From Halomonas socia (GTDB lineage Bacteria > Pseudomonadota > Gammaproteobacteria > Pseudomonadales > Halomonadaceae), in assembly GCF_010977575.1 (NCBI RefSeq), contig NZ_CP048812.1, forward strand, positions 4,154,001 to 4,218,000: a stretch of 64,000 bases of DNA. Direction: 5' to 3'. This document shows positions 9,583 through 18,494 of the stretch, piece after piece. Below the pieces are notes generated by a model that was not told the origin of the DNA, searched no databases, and saw only the letters and a program-made list of their open reading frames with translations. Each line of letters opens with the position of its first letter. Positions within the stretch are counted from its first letter, which is position 1. The position numbers and the translations under genes are program-made.

Positions 9583-10401
9583 CTATTCCTTATTTCTAGA
9601 TATAACAGAAGAACAAAACTCAAAGACTTTTTTCTTATTAATATCGAGATCCTTGGTAGCATCCAACGTAAGAACGTCAATGCCATATTGCTGCAATACA
9701 GAAAGCACTTTTCTTTTACTTGCTTGCGAACTTTCAATAAAATCGATTACTTCCTTTTCGCCGGCATAATGAAACCAATCATTACCAGCTCCAGGTTCTT
9801 GAGAACTTCTGATTTTCAGATTCTTGATAATCTGGGTTGTGGGCGCTTCATAAAGAATTACTGAGCGGTTGTCAAAAAAACGCTGTAGCACATCATGCTG
9901 TTTTTTTTCATCGCCCTCATGCAATTTTTCATGATACCAAAGAATCTCCTTGGAAAAATTATGCGTTATACCATCCTCTGAAAAAAGGCCACGTGCCAAC
10001 TTTGTGTGCCGGAAATAGACATCTGCCGCCATCTCTTTAAGGAAAAATTCATACAACGAAATTTTCCGCTGAAGTGCTTCTTTGCCTGAAAAAATATTAT
10101 CATACTTTTTATTCAAAAAACTCTCAATGAGTAGTGCATCTTGTTCTTTAAGCAGAGAAAAACTACTCCCCTTGTAGTTACTGATTCTTTTAACTTCGTT
10201 TCTAAAGAACCAATTTCCCTCAAGCTCAGACCGAAGGTAGTTATAGAAATAGGTCTTCCCGACACCCGACGGCCCTATCAGCTCGACAACATGGCCTACA
10301 GAAGGACGTTGACGTTTATCAGCTGTTAAATCTTTTGGGACCTTGCTTAGCTGAACACCATTCGTGAGCAACAGCTTGTTCAGTAGCGAAGTAAGTTGCA
10401 T
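9583..10401 (-). CDS. P-loop NTPase/kinase-like protein of unknown function in capsule locus
   Basis: A 272-residue protein I cannot assign. A clear Walker [14 protein letters not shown], lies near residues 38-50. The rest shows no recognised kinase lid or sulfotransferase motif by eye, and there is no signal peptide or membrane segment. A strong ribosome-binding site (AAGGAGG) precedes the ATG. It sits between rmlB and rmlA, 14 bases after the former and 8 bases before the latter, so it is co-transcribed with sugar biosynthesis genes. It could be a small-molecule or sugar kinase acting on a capsule precursor, or an unusual phosphotransferase. This is the least understood complete gene of the locus. 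Confidence 0.75.
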   Translation of the reverse strand: MQLTSLLNKLLLTNGVQLSKVPKDLTADKRQRPSVGHVVELIGPSGVGKTYFYNYLRSELEGNWFFRNEVKRISNYKGSSFSLLKEQDALLIESFLNKKYDNIFSGKEALQRKISLYEFFLKEMAADVYFRHTKLARGLFSEDGITHNFSKEILWYHEKLHEGDEKKQHDVLQRFFDNRSVILYEAPTTQIIKNLKIRSSQEPGAGNDWFHYAGEKEVIDFIESSQASKRKVLSVLQQYGIDVLTLDATKDLDINKKKVFEFCSSVISRNKE

Positions 10402-10415
10402 AAAACCTCCTTATC

Positions 10416-11489
10416 TCACTTCGCTCTAAGCTCGGAGGAAGCGATACCCAATCTTTCACGCTGATAGCTGCCATCCTGCACTCGGCGGCACCACTCCAGG
10501 TTCTTCAGGTACCACGCAACCGTCTTGCGAATTCCACTCTCGAAGGTTTCCGCAGGCGTCCAGCCAAGCTCGCGCTCTATCTTGCTTGCGTCGATGGCGT
10601 AGCGCAGGTCATGCCCGGGGCGGTCCGGCACATAAGTAATCAGCGAGTGGTAAGGCGAGTGAACAGAGGGTGCCAGCTCGTCGAGCAGCGCACACAGGGT
10701 GTGTACCACATCGATATTACGCTTCTCGTTGTGGCCACCGATATTGTAGGTCTCCCCCGGCGCTCCCTGGGTCACCACCCGGTAGAGGGCGCGGGCGTGG
10801 TCTTCAACGTATAGCCAGTCGCGAATCTGCTCGCCTTTGCCATAGACGGGCAGCGCCTTGCCCTCCAGGGCATTGAGGATCACCAGCGGTATTAGCTTTT
10901 CAGGAAAGTGATAGGGCCCGTAGTTATTCGAACAGTTGGTGACGATGACAGGAAGGCCATAGGTACGCGACCAGGCGCGCACCAGGTGGTCCGAGCTCGC
11001 CTTGCTCGCCGAATAGGGTGAGCTGGGAGCATAGGGTGTCTGCTCGGTAAATAGCCCTTGCGGGCCTTCCAGGTCGCCGTACACCTCGTCGGTGGAAATA
11101 TGATGAAAGCGAAACGAAGCTCGGCGCCCTTCATCCAGCCCCTGCCAGTAGTGCCTGGCGACCTCCAGCAGCGTGTAGGTGCCCACGATGTTAGTCTCGA
11201 TGAAGGCTGCAGGCCCATCGATGGAACGATCTACGTGGCTTTCAGCCGCCAGGTGCATGACGGCATCGGGCTGGTGGCGCTTGAAAACATCAGCCAGGGC
11301 TGGCTGATCGCACACATCGAGTTGCTCGAAGGCGTAGCGGGGGTTATCGGCGACCGACTGCAGCGACTCGAGGTTACCCGCATAGGTGAGCTTGTCGACG
11401 TTCACCACCTGGTCATCGGTGTCATTAATCACATGGCGAATGACCGCCGAGCCAATGAAGCCAGCGCCACCGGTAATCAAGAGTTTCAT
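10416..11489 (-). CDS. rmlB: dTDP-glucose 4,6-dehydratase (RmlB)
   Basis: A 357-residue extended SDR enzyme. It starts [16 protein letters not shown] with the GxxGxxG NAD loop. The catalytic set is visible as the STDEVYGDL segment (Thr-Asp-Glu) and the YSASKAS motif with the YxxxK pair. It converts dTDP-glucose to dTDP-4-keto-6-deoxyglucose. An open frame extends upstream to 11657, but the extension is not RmlB-like and overlaps ugd, so the ATG at 11489 was chosen. Base composition is GC-rich, like ugd and wzc, so the AT-rich core begins just downstream of it. Confidence 0.96.
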   Translation of the reverse strand: MKLLITGGAGFIGSAVIRHVINDTDDQVVNVDKLTYAGNLESLQSVADNPRYAFEQLDVCDQPALADVFKRHQPDAVMHLAAESHVDRSIDGPAAFIETNIVGTYTLLEVARHYWQGLDEGRRASFRFHHISTDEVYGDLEGPQGLFTEQTPYAPSSPYSASKASSDHLVRAWSRTYGLPVIVTNCSNNYGPYHFPEKLIPLVILNALEGKALPVYGKGEQIRDWLYVEDHARALYRVVTQGAPGETYNIGGHNEKRNIDVVHTLCALLDELAPSVHSPYHSLITYVPDRPGHDLRYAIDASKIERELGWTPAETFESGIRKTVAWYLKNLEWCRRVQDGSYQRERLGIASSELRAK

Positions 11490-11529
11490 AACGGCCCTTC
11501 TGTCATCCTGACATTGCTTACGTTGACGG

Positions 11530-12867
11530 TTACGCCGATATGATGTGGCGGCCGACAGAGTAGTAGGTGAAGCCTTTGTTGCGCATGCGTGCCGGCTGGA
11601 ACATGTTGCGCCCGTCAAACAGGGTCGCCTGGCTAAGCTGAGACTTGATGAGGTCAAAATCCGGCGCGCGGAAGCTCTGCCATTCGGTGACGATCACCAG
11701 TGCATCAGCACCCTTGAGGGCCGCTTCTTTCGTGCCACACAGCGTCAGGTCGTCACGCGTACCGTAGATACGCTGGGTCTCTTCCATGGCTTCAGGGTCG
11801 TATGCCTGCACCTTGGCACCAGCCTGCCACAGCGCTTCCATCAGCACCCGGCTGGGCGCTTCACGCATATCGTCGGTGTTGGGCTTGAAGGCAAGCCCCC
11901 ACACGGCAAAGGTCTTGCCGTCGAGCTGCCCATCGAAGTGACGATGGATCTTGGCAAACAGCGTCGTTTTCTGCTCCTGGTTGCGGGCCTCAACGGCCTT
12001 GAGCACCTTGGCATCGAAGTCGATGTCACCGGCCGTACGAATCAGCGCCTGAACATCCTTGGGAAAGCATGAGCCGCCGTAGCCAACACCGGGGTAGATG
12101 AAGTGGTAGCCGATGCGCGGGTCGGAGCCGATGCCCTGGCGCACCGCTTCGATGTCGGCCCCAAGCCGTTCGGCCAGGTTAGCCATCTCGTTCATGAAGC
12201 TGATCTTGGTGGCAAGCATGCAGTTGGCAGCATACTTGGTCAGCTCAGCGCTGCGCACATCCATGACGATGATCTTGTCGTGGTTGCGGTTGAACGGCGC
12301 GTAGAGCTCACGCATCACCTCGATGGTGGATGCATCTTCGGTGCCGATGATGATGCGGTCGGGTTTCTGGCAGTCGGCGACGGCGCTGCCCTCTTTTAGA
12401 AACTCCGGGTTGGAGACAACATCGAAGCCCAGGTCAGTTCGGTCGCGCTTGGCGAGTACCTCTGCCACCTTGGCCTTTACCTTGTCAGCAGTGCCAACGG
12501 GCACCGTCGACTTGTCGATGATGATCTGATCGCGTTGCATATGCTCGGCGATGGTTTGCGCCACCGCCAGCACATACTTGAGGTCTGCCGAGCCATCTTC
12601 GTCCGGCGGGGTTCCGACGGCGATGAACTGCACCTGGCCGTGCTTGACCCCCGCCTCGGCATCGGTGGTGAACTCTAGCCGGCCCGCGGCATGGTTCTCG
12701 CGCACCAGCGGTTCCAGCCCCGGCTCATAGATCGGGATCTGGCCCTGCTTGAGACGCTCTACCTTGCCGGCATCCACATCGACACACACCACGTGGTGCC
12801 CCACGTCAGCGAGAATCGCGCCCTGCACCAACCCAACATAACCTGTTCCAAAAACCGTGACGTTCAT
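11530..12867 (-). CDS. ugd: UDP-glucose 6-dehydrogenase
   Basis: A 445-residue enzyme of usual length. The N-terminal NAD-binding fold begins [17 protein letters not shown]. The catalytic cysteine lies in the [14 protein letters not shown] motif near residue 265, and the UDP-binding C-terminal domain includes [17 protein letters not shown]. It oxidises UDP-glucose to UDP-glucuronate, the substrate of the epimerase encoded immediately upstream in the transcript. The two point to glucuronic and galacturonic acid in an acidic polysaccharide. Wzc-type kinases are known to regulate Ugd enzymes by tyrosine phosphorylation in enterobacteria; whether this happens here is unknown. Confidence 0.97.
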   Translation of the reverse strand: MNVTVFGTGYVGLVQGAILADVGHHVVCVDVDAGKVERLKQGQIPIYEPGLEPLVRENHAAGRLEFTTDAEAGVKHGQVQFIAVGTPPDEDGSADLKYVLAVAQTIAEHMQRDQIIIDKSTVPVGTADKVKAKVAEVLAKRDRTDLGFDVVSNPEFLKEGSAVADCQKPDRIIIGTEDASTIEVMRELYAPFNRNHDKIIVMDVRSAELTKYAANCMLATKISFMNEMANLAERLGADIEAVRQGIGSDPRIGYHFIYPGVGYGGSCFPKDVQALIRTAGDIDFDAKVLKAVEARNQEQKTTLFAKIHRHFDGQLDGKTFAVWGLAFKPNTDDMREAPSRVLMEALWQAGAKVQAYDPEAMEETQRIYGTRDDLTLCGTKEAALKGADALVIVTEWQSFRAPDFDLIKSQLSQATLFDGRNMFQPARMRNKGFTYYSVGRHIISA

Positions 12868-12938
12868 GCCACTCCTTCCATGTTCTAGATGACGCTACTC
12901 CACCGCGCCCGCTCGGGGAGTATCGCTAGTGCCAAGCC

Positions 12939-13961
12939 TTACACCTGGTAGTAATCGCGATACCAGGCAACGAAATTCGCCACGCCCTGTTTCACCGGGG
13001 TGGCCGGCTTGTAGTCGACGGCCTTTTCGAGCTCGCTGCTGTCGGCGAAGGTATCGGGCACATCGCCCGGTTGCAGTGGCAGCAGGTCTTTCTTGGCCGG
13101 CTTGTCGAGCGCCGCCTCGATCGCCTCGATGTAGGCACTCAGCTTCACCGGGTCGTTGTTGCCAATATTGAACAGCCGATAGGGAGCATTGCTGGTAGCG
13201 GGATCAGGGGCATCACTGTCCCAGTCGGGGTTGGGCTCGGCGATCTGGTCACTGGCACGAATAACACCCTCAACGATGTCATCGACATAGGTAAAGTCGC
13301 GGGTGTGGTTGCCATGGTTGAACACCGGGATCGGCTCATCGGCCAGGATATTCTTGGTGAACTTGAACAGTGCCATGTCCGGCCGGCCCCAAGGTCCATA
13401 CACCGTAAAGAAGCGCAGCCCAGTGGTCGGCAGGCCGAATAAATGGCTGTAGCTGTGCGCCATCATCTCATTGGCCTTCTTGGTGGCCGCATAGAACTGC
13501 AAGGGGTGGTTGGCACCTTCATGCTCGGAGAACGGCATCTTGGTATTGGCCCCATAGACACTACTGGTACTGGCATAGGTGAGGTGCTGCACCTTGGCGT
13601 AGCGGCACGCCTCCAGGATATTGGTAAACGCCACTATATTGCTTTCGACGTAGCTGTGCGGGTTCTCCAGTGAGTAACGCACGCCAGCTTGAGCCGCCAG
13701 ATGGATGACACGTTCGATGTCATGTTCATTGAAGCAGGCGTTCACCGCCGGCTGGTTGGCGAGGTTATCGCGCACGAAGTGGTAGTCGCTGCCAGTATGT
13801 TTGGCGGTTTCTTCCAGTATCGCTAGCCGCGCCTCCTTGATGTTGGGGTCGTAGTAGTCATTGACGCTATCGAAGCCAACCACACTGTCGCCGCGCTCGA
13901 GCAGGCGCTTGGCGGTATGAAAGCCAATGAAGCCGGCGTTGCCTGTTACAAGTATCTTCAT
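12939..13961 (-). CDS. UDP-glucuronate 4-epimerase-like NAD-dependent epimerase
   Basis: A 340-residue extended SDR. It opens [20 protein letters not shown], and the [13 protein letters not shown] segment is characteristic of the UDP-glucuronate 4-epimerase (CapI/Gla) subgroup. The catalytic YxxxK pair is in the [10 protein letters not shown] motif. It interconverts UDP-glucuronate and UDP-galacturonate, consistent with ugd just downstream. The ATG at 13961 begins the conserved Rossmann motif; the upstream extension of the open frame to 14051 lies in wzc and is not conserved-looking. The gap to wzc is only 22 bases. Confidence 0.92.
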   Translation of the reverse strand: MKILVTGNAGFIGFHTAKRLLERGDSVVGFDSVNDYYDPNIKEARLAILEETAKHTGSDYHFVRDNLANQPAVNACFNEHDIERVIHLAAQAGVRYSLENPHSYVESNIVAFTNILEACRYAKVQHLTYASTSSVYGANTKMPFSEHEGANHPLQFYAATKKANEMMAHSYSHLFGLPTTGLRFFTVYGPWGRPDMALFKFTKNILADEPIPVFNHGNHTRDFTYVDDIVEGVIRASDQIAEPNPDWDSDAPDPATSNAPYRLFNIGNNDPVKLSAYIEAIEAALDKPAKKDLLPLQPGDVPDTFADSSELEKAVDYKPATPVKQGVANFVAWYRDYYQV

Positions 13962-13983
13962 GAAATCACAACCTGAATAAGAA

Positions 13984-16182
13984 CTAGCGATAGTTATAGA
14001 AGTAGTAGCCGTAATGCCCCGAGGCAGTCGATGCCTTGCGCTCCATGGCATTCAGGATAGCGCCCTGAACCACAAGGCCATTGCTTTCCAGGCGCCGCTT
14101 GGCTGCCATGATCTCACGCACCGGGTTGGTCTCGAAGCGGGCCACCAGCAGGGTGGTATCACACTGCTTGCCGACCACGCTGGCATCGGTGACGGCCAGT
14201 ACCGGCGGCGTATCGACGATGATCAGATCGAACTGCTGGCTGAGCGTTTCCATGGCCTCGGCGAAGCGCGGCTGCATCAGTAGCTCGGAAGGGTTGGGCG
14301 GCGCGGTACCCCGCGTGACTACCCAGTAGTTATCCATCCCTGTCGGCTGGACGATCTCTTCTAGCGGTATCTGGCCGGCCAGGAAGTCGGCGAGGCCATT
14401 CTCGCTCTTCTTGCCGAAGGCGTGGTGAATGTGGCCTTTACGCAGATCGGCGTCGACGATCAACACCCGCTTGCCCGCCTGGGCGCTGACAGCCCCCAGG
14501 TTGATGCTGACGAAACTCTTGCCGACACCGGGACTAGGACCGGTGATCATCAAGCGGTTATTGCGCCCTTCGAGCATCGCGAAGTGCAGGCTGGTACGCA
14601 GCCCGCGCAGTGCCTCGAGCGCCAGATCGGAAGGTTCACGCTCTGCCAGCACCCCTACCACGATGTCTTGGGCGGGTTTGCGGCGCTTACGCTTGACTCG
14701 ACGGGCCAGCTTGTTTTGCGCCGTGGAGAGCGGAATGGTGGCGTAGACCGGCAGCCCCGCGGCTTCGATCTGCTCAGGTGAGTCAACACCGCGACGCAGC
14801 AGTTCGCGCAGCAGTACACCACCAACGGCCAGAATAAAGCCCACTAGGGTCAACAGTACCGTCGTCTTGGCTTTGCTGGGCGCTATCTGGCCACTGACCA
14901 CGGCACGATCAATGATGCGGATATTGCCGATCGTTCCTGCCCGCGCGACTTGCAGTTCCTGCATCTTGTTGAGCACGTTAACGTAAATGGCCTGAGTGAC
15001 CTCAACGTCGCGGGTGCGGCGCACAACTTCCTGCTGGGCCGCCGGCAGTTCATTGACCCTGGCATTCAACTCGACACGGTCGCGTTCGATCTGCTGCTTC
15101 TGGCGCATCAGTGCCTGGTAGCTCGGGTGGCTAGGGGTATAGCGCTGCGCCAGCTCGGCTTCCTGGAACTCCAGCTCGTTGAGGCGAGTATCAAGTTCGA
15201 TATAGCGCTGGATGGCGGCCTGAGCCTCGCTGCTCAGGTCTACGCTATCGAGATTGGCCCGATATTCATTGAGGTTCTGTTCGGCACTCACCAGCTGCTC
15301 ACGCAGCTCCGGTGCCTGCTCTTCGAGAAATTCGAGGCTCTGCTGGGCCTGGGCAGACTGGCGCTCAACGTTCTGGGTCAGGAAGGTTTCGGCCACCGCA
15401 TCCAGAGTATTGGTGATTTCTTGCCTATCCGGTCCCATCATGGTCATGCGCAGCATGCCGGTAGGCGAGCCTCGCCCTCCCGCTTCGACAACCTGCAGCC
15501 GGCCACCGATGGAGCGAATGGCAGATTCGCGATGCTGCCTCAGCAGTTGAAAGCGACCGCCCACGGCAGCATCGAAGCCATCGATGGTTAGCTCCAGATC
15601 ACCATCGAGAAATACCTCAGGCTCACCTATGCGGCCATTGCCTACCGCCTCACCGTTGACCAGCACCCGATAGCGGTCGTCGATGATGCGCTCCACCAGG
15701 ATCTGCTGACCTCGACGCCGGTCGGCCAACTCGAAGCGCGGCACATCGATGCTTTCATTGCCCCAGATATGCGGCTGCCCCTCCATGAAAGAGGGGCGTG
15801 GAATACCCCGGCGCAGGACAAAGTTGCCAATCACAGGTACTTCCACTGGGCGGATAATCACGTCCTGCCCCAGGCGATCCACGACCTGCCCCAGCACCAT
15901 ACGAGACTGCAGTATCTGCAGCTCGGCTGGTGTGTTCAGGCCTTCCGTACCGATGACGTTACCGATATCTCCCAGCGGGCTGACGCTCGAGCGACGCTCT
16001 ACCTGGACCAGGGCGTCCGACTGGTAGATAGGCGTAGCCAGCATGCCATGAACGATACCTACCACCGCGAATAGGCCGGTGACAAACATGATCAACCATT
16101 TATGATCGAACAGCACACCGACCATTCTTCCCAGGTCGATGGTTTCCTCGGGAGGGGCTTGAGTCACGGGCTTATCGGACAT
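13984..16182 (-). CDS. wzc: Polysaccharide co-polymerase / BY-type tyrosine kinase (Wzc)
   Basis: A 732-residue inner-membrane protein. A Wzz-type chain-length domain is flanked by transmembrane segments near residues 30-50 and 430-450, with a long coiled periplasmic region rich in Glu/Gln between them. The cytoplasmic kinase has Walker [11 protein letters not shown] at about 547-556, Walker A' [11 protein letters not shown] and Walker [14 protein letters not shown]. The C-terminus carries the autophosphorylated tyrosine cluster [11 protein letters not shown], with five tyrosines. Wzc controls capsule polymer length and export with Wza, and is dephosphorylated by Wzb encoded just upstream. 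All expected elements are present. Confidence 0.96.
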   Translation of the reverse strand: MSDKPVTQAPPEETIDLGRMVGVLFDHKWLIMFVTGLFAVVGIVHGMLATPIYQSDALVQVERRSSVSPLGDIGNVIGTEGLNTPAELQILQSRMVLGQVVDRLGQDVIIRPVEVPVIGNFVLRRGIPRPSFMEGQPHIWGNESIDVPRFELADRRRGQQILVERIIDDRYRVLVNGEAVGNGRIGEPEVFLDGDLELTIDGFDAAVGGRFQLLRQHRESAIRSIGGRLQVVEAGGRGSPTGMLRMTMMGPDRQEITNTLDAVAETFLTQNVERQSAQAQQSLEFLEEQAPELREQLVSAEQNLNEYRANLDSVDLSSEAQAAIQRYIELDTRLNELEFQEAELAQRYTPSHPSYQALMRQKQQIERDRVELNARVNELPAAQQEVVRRTRDVEVTQAIYVNVLNKMQELQVARAGTIGNIRIIDRAVVSGQIAPSKAKTTVLLTLVGFILAVGGVLLRELLRRGVDSPEQIEAAGLPVYATIPLSTAQNKLARRVKRKRRKPAQDIVVGVLAEREPSDLALEALRGLRTSLHFAMLEGRNNRLMITGPSPGVGKSFVSINLGAVSAQAGKRVLIVDADLRKGHIHHAFGKKSENGLADFLAGQIPLEEIVQPTGMDNYWVVTRGTAPPNPSELLMQPRFAEAMETLSQQFDLIIVDTPPVLAVTDASVVGKQCDTTLLVARFETNPVREIMAAKRRLESNGLVVQGAILNAMERKASTASGHYGYYFYNYR

Positions 16183-16229
16183 TGGGCTCTACTTCGAAAA
16201 ATGGAAAGGAAAATGTTGGGCAACGCGCT

Positions 16230-16667
16230 TCATAGCCTGGACGCCCATCCCTCGGTCGCTTGCACCAATAATTGGTGTACATGCTTGAATACCTCGTGAC
16301 TTTTACGATACGGGTCGGGAATATCACGCCCCTTGCCGTCGTCGAGCCACTGACCAAGCCGCAGCGTCTTGCCCAGCATCTCCGGCCAGCAGTTGGCTAT
16401 CTCTCGGCGCTGGCCATCGCTCATGACCAGCACCAGGTCGGCATTGACGATCATCTCAGCGTCTAGCTGACGGGCTTGATGCGCGTCGAGATCCAGACCT
16501 TCGGCTTGGGCCAGGCGCAGGGCATTGGGCTCCACGCCTTGACCCACCATCGCTCCTAGGCCAGCCGAATCAAACCTGAGTTCAGGCCGCTTGCGGGCCA
16601 ACATCGCCGCAGCCACTGGGCTGCGACAGATGTTGCCGGTACATACCACCAGGATATGGTTGAACAT
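16230..16667 (-). CDS. wzb: Low-molecular-weight protein tyrosine phosphatase (Wzb)
   Basis: A 145-residue cytosolic phosphatase of standard length. The catalytic P-loop VCTGNICRSP contains the nucleophile C9 and R15. The general acid Asp sits in the DIPDPY motif near residue 118. It removes phosphate from the tyrosine tail of Wzc and so drives the Wzc phosphorylation cycle needed for capsule assembly. It lies 2 bases downstream of wza and 47 bases upstream of wzc, the canonical wza-wzb-wzc order. Confidence 0.96.
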   Translation of the reverse strand: MFNHILVVCTGNICRSPVAAAMLARKRPELRFDSAGLGAMVGQGVEPNALRLAQAEGLDLDAHQARQLDAEMIVNADLVLVMSDGQRREIANCWPEMLGKTLRLGQWLDDGKGRDIPDPYRKSHEVFKHVHQLLVQATEGWASRL

Positions 16668-16669
16668 GC

Positions 16670-17786
16670 TTAGAGCAGATCTTCAAGATTGTCGCCGGAG
16701 CCACGGATATTACCCGGCAGCCCGATCGACGGCAGCAGCAGGCTGATCACGCGGTTCCAGCGTGCCAGCGGCGCCGTGGTGACATAGACGATATCCCGCG
16801 GCTCGAGCGGGAAGCCACCGGCAAGGGCAAACGCCGTGGCATCGTTGACGTCGAGCTGATACACCGTTGCCAATTTTTCACTGGTCTCGGGCTGGCGGCG
16901 CAGCACGAAGATACCCGACGGGTCGGCGGTCACTTCATTGATACCGCCAGCTCGCGAAATGGCGTCTGAAAGCGACAGACGCTCGCGGTTCATCGACAGG
17001 TTACCCGGCGAGCGTACCTGCCCCATCATGGCGATGCCCTGGTTCTCTGCCGTGGGCACATGAATGATATCGCCATCACGCAGCAGGCGATTCTGGCGCT
17101 GGTCGCCTTCGCTGAGTAGTGCGTAGAGCGAAAGCCTCTCTTCCTGGCCGTCGCGAATGAAGGTGAGGTCGTGCCAGAACGCTGCAGATGTAGGGCCGCC
17201 AACCTCGCTGATAGCGTCGATGATGGTCATGGGGACGTTGGTGATCGGCACGATGCCAGGCTCATCCACCGCGCCGGTGACATAGATCTTTTGCGAGTTG
17301 AAGGCGGCCACGAACACATCGACCTGAGGGTCGGTGAGGTACTCCGAGAGCCCTCGCGTCAACTGCACGCGAATCTCGTCGGCGTTCTTGCCCGCCACAT
17401 GGATGCGCCCCAGGAAGGGGTAGAAGATGGTGCCATCTGCGCGCACCTGATTGCCTGCCTCTGCCGCGCTGCGCTCAGCGCCCGCCGGAATCGTCAGCTC
17501 GGGATGGTCGTACACCACGATGCTAAGCACATCTCCGGGGCCAACGTTGTACTCATAGTCGGATAGTTGACCGCGCAATTCATCCGGCATGGGGCTTACA
17601 CGCCGCTCTGCGAGCTCGAGAGAGCCTATGAGTTCCGGCGTAATAGGTTCGATATCGACCAGGTGCGAAAGCTCAGGGGCATCTTCCGTGTCATAGCTCA
17701 TATGCCCCCGGGGCGATGGCACAGCCCCCCAGCGTGAGTACTGCGAATAGCATCATGATATGGCGTGAAGCGATTAAAGTACGCAT
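16670..17786 (-). pseudogene. wza: Polysaccharide export lipoprotein Wza, apparent frameshift after the lipobox
   Basis: The body (16670..17722, about 344 conserved residues) is an outer-membrane polysaccharide exporter with the YNVGPGDVLSIVVYDHPEL export domain and SLBB-like repeats (KIYVTGAVDEPG, IAMMGQVRSPGN). Read alone it would start at a GTG at 17722 and lack a signal peptide. In another frame just upstream, an ATG at 17786 with a GGGGGAA ribosome-binding site encodes MRTLIASRHIMMLFAVLTLG followed by GCAIAPG, a textbook lipoprotein signal with lipobox Cys at residue 22. The two frames would join if one base were removed from the CCCCGGGGG run (complement of 17705-17713), giving about 371 residues, the normal Wza size. 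So wza is either truly broken, slippage-controlled, or misread. Without the fix the lipoprotein could not reach the outer membrane. Confidence 0.9.
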
Positions 17787-17848
17787 TGGCCGTTCCCCCA
17801 TTCCTTCAATTGTCGTTTGGCGCCTTGTCCCTGGCGACCTTGTCCAGG

Positions 17849-17860
17849 CACGCTACCGCC
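17849..17860 (-). promoter_or_regulatory. ops element (RfaH recruitment site, JUMPstart core)
   Basis: The minus strand reads GGCGGTAGCGTG, an exact match to the 12-nt operon polarity suppressor consensus. It lies 63 bases upstream of the wza start at 17786, in the transcribed orientation, and is preceded by GG as in JUMPstart sequences. In enterobacteria, RNA polymerase pauses here and RfaH loads to prevent premature termination in long capsule, LPS and pilus operons. It implies that an RfaH homologue controls the wza-to-cysNC transcript of about 18 kb. Confidence 0.85.
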
Positions 17861-18270
17861 CCGGAGTGTAGTAGGGCGCATCTCCGAGGCCTGAAGCGTG
17901 AGGAAAGCACTGCACAAATGCCTGCGCGGACAAATCGCTGCGTTACGCGGTGCTCAGAATCCTCACCTATACCGCATAGGCTACGGTTCTTGCGCTCCGG
18001 GCGCCTTGCGCTATGTTCGCTCGCCAATTTGTTCAGCGTTTCCTTAGTACGCTTGCATATACTGATTGTCTCAATGGCCAACAGCCGACTCACAGGGAGC
18101 CCTGTCGACACATTGATGGTTTTTCTCTTCAAGACGTATCAAAACCTTCCGCTGCTCGCGGCCTGAAAGCCCACGGTTCGCTGTCATTATCACAGCCGCC
18201 GCCATACGTCCTTGTCGATCAATCTCTTTTCCTAATCCGGTGCATTTCTTTGCCCGGCCGATCCGCTGTC
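17861..18270. other. Intergenic leader upstream of the wza operon
   Basis: About 410 bases between the ops element and the MITE-like repeat, without a convincing gene. It should hold the promoter of the wza operon (minus strand) and the untranslated leader up to ops. No -35/-10 pair stands out clearly enough to report. Short open frames on both strands lack good ribosome-binding sites and conserved-looking sequence. Confidence 0.5.
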
Positions 18271-18418
18271 CTAGGCTCTGTCCGAAAACTGGCTGCGCTC
18301 GGCCATACTGCGTTAAAAATCGGCTCAAAATACTCATTTACACCCCGTAAACTCCGTCTTTTCGCCGATTTTTGCCTTGTCTTCCCCTTCGCTCGCCGAC
18401 TTTTCAGACAGAGCCTAG
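18271..18418. repeat. MITE-like palindromic element with 18-bp terminal inverted repeats
   Basis: A 148-base element with no coding capacity. Its left end CTAGGCTCTGTCCGAAAA and the reverse complement of its right end (CTAGGCTCTGTCTGAAAA) match at 17 of 18 positions. Inside are further paired segments, such as AAAAATCGGC near 18314 against GCCGATTTTT near 18364, and a central TTTAC/GTAAA pair, so the whole element can fold into a long imperfect hairpin. This fits a non-autonomous transposon remnant (MITE) mobilised by an IS transposase elsewhere. It sits between the wbpM-like gene and the wza leader. Confidence 0.75.
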
Positions 18419-18494
18419 CGGTGCTTAGGTGAATAGTAGGCAACGCTGGCTGCCACGGGCTCCTCGCGTGGACTGGCCTCACCGGTAGTTTCAC

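Noticed and set aside
10416-11657. Longer rmlB with a 56-residue N-terminal extension
   Set aside because: The extension overlaps ugd, has no family resemblance, and the Rossmann motif starts right after the internal ATG.
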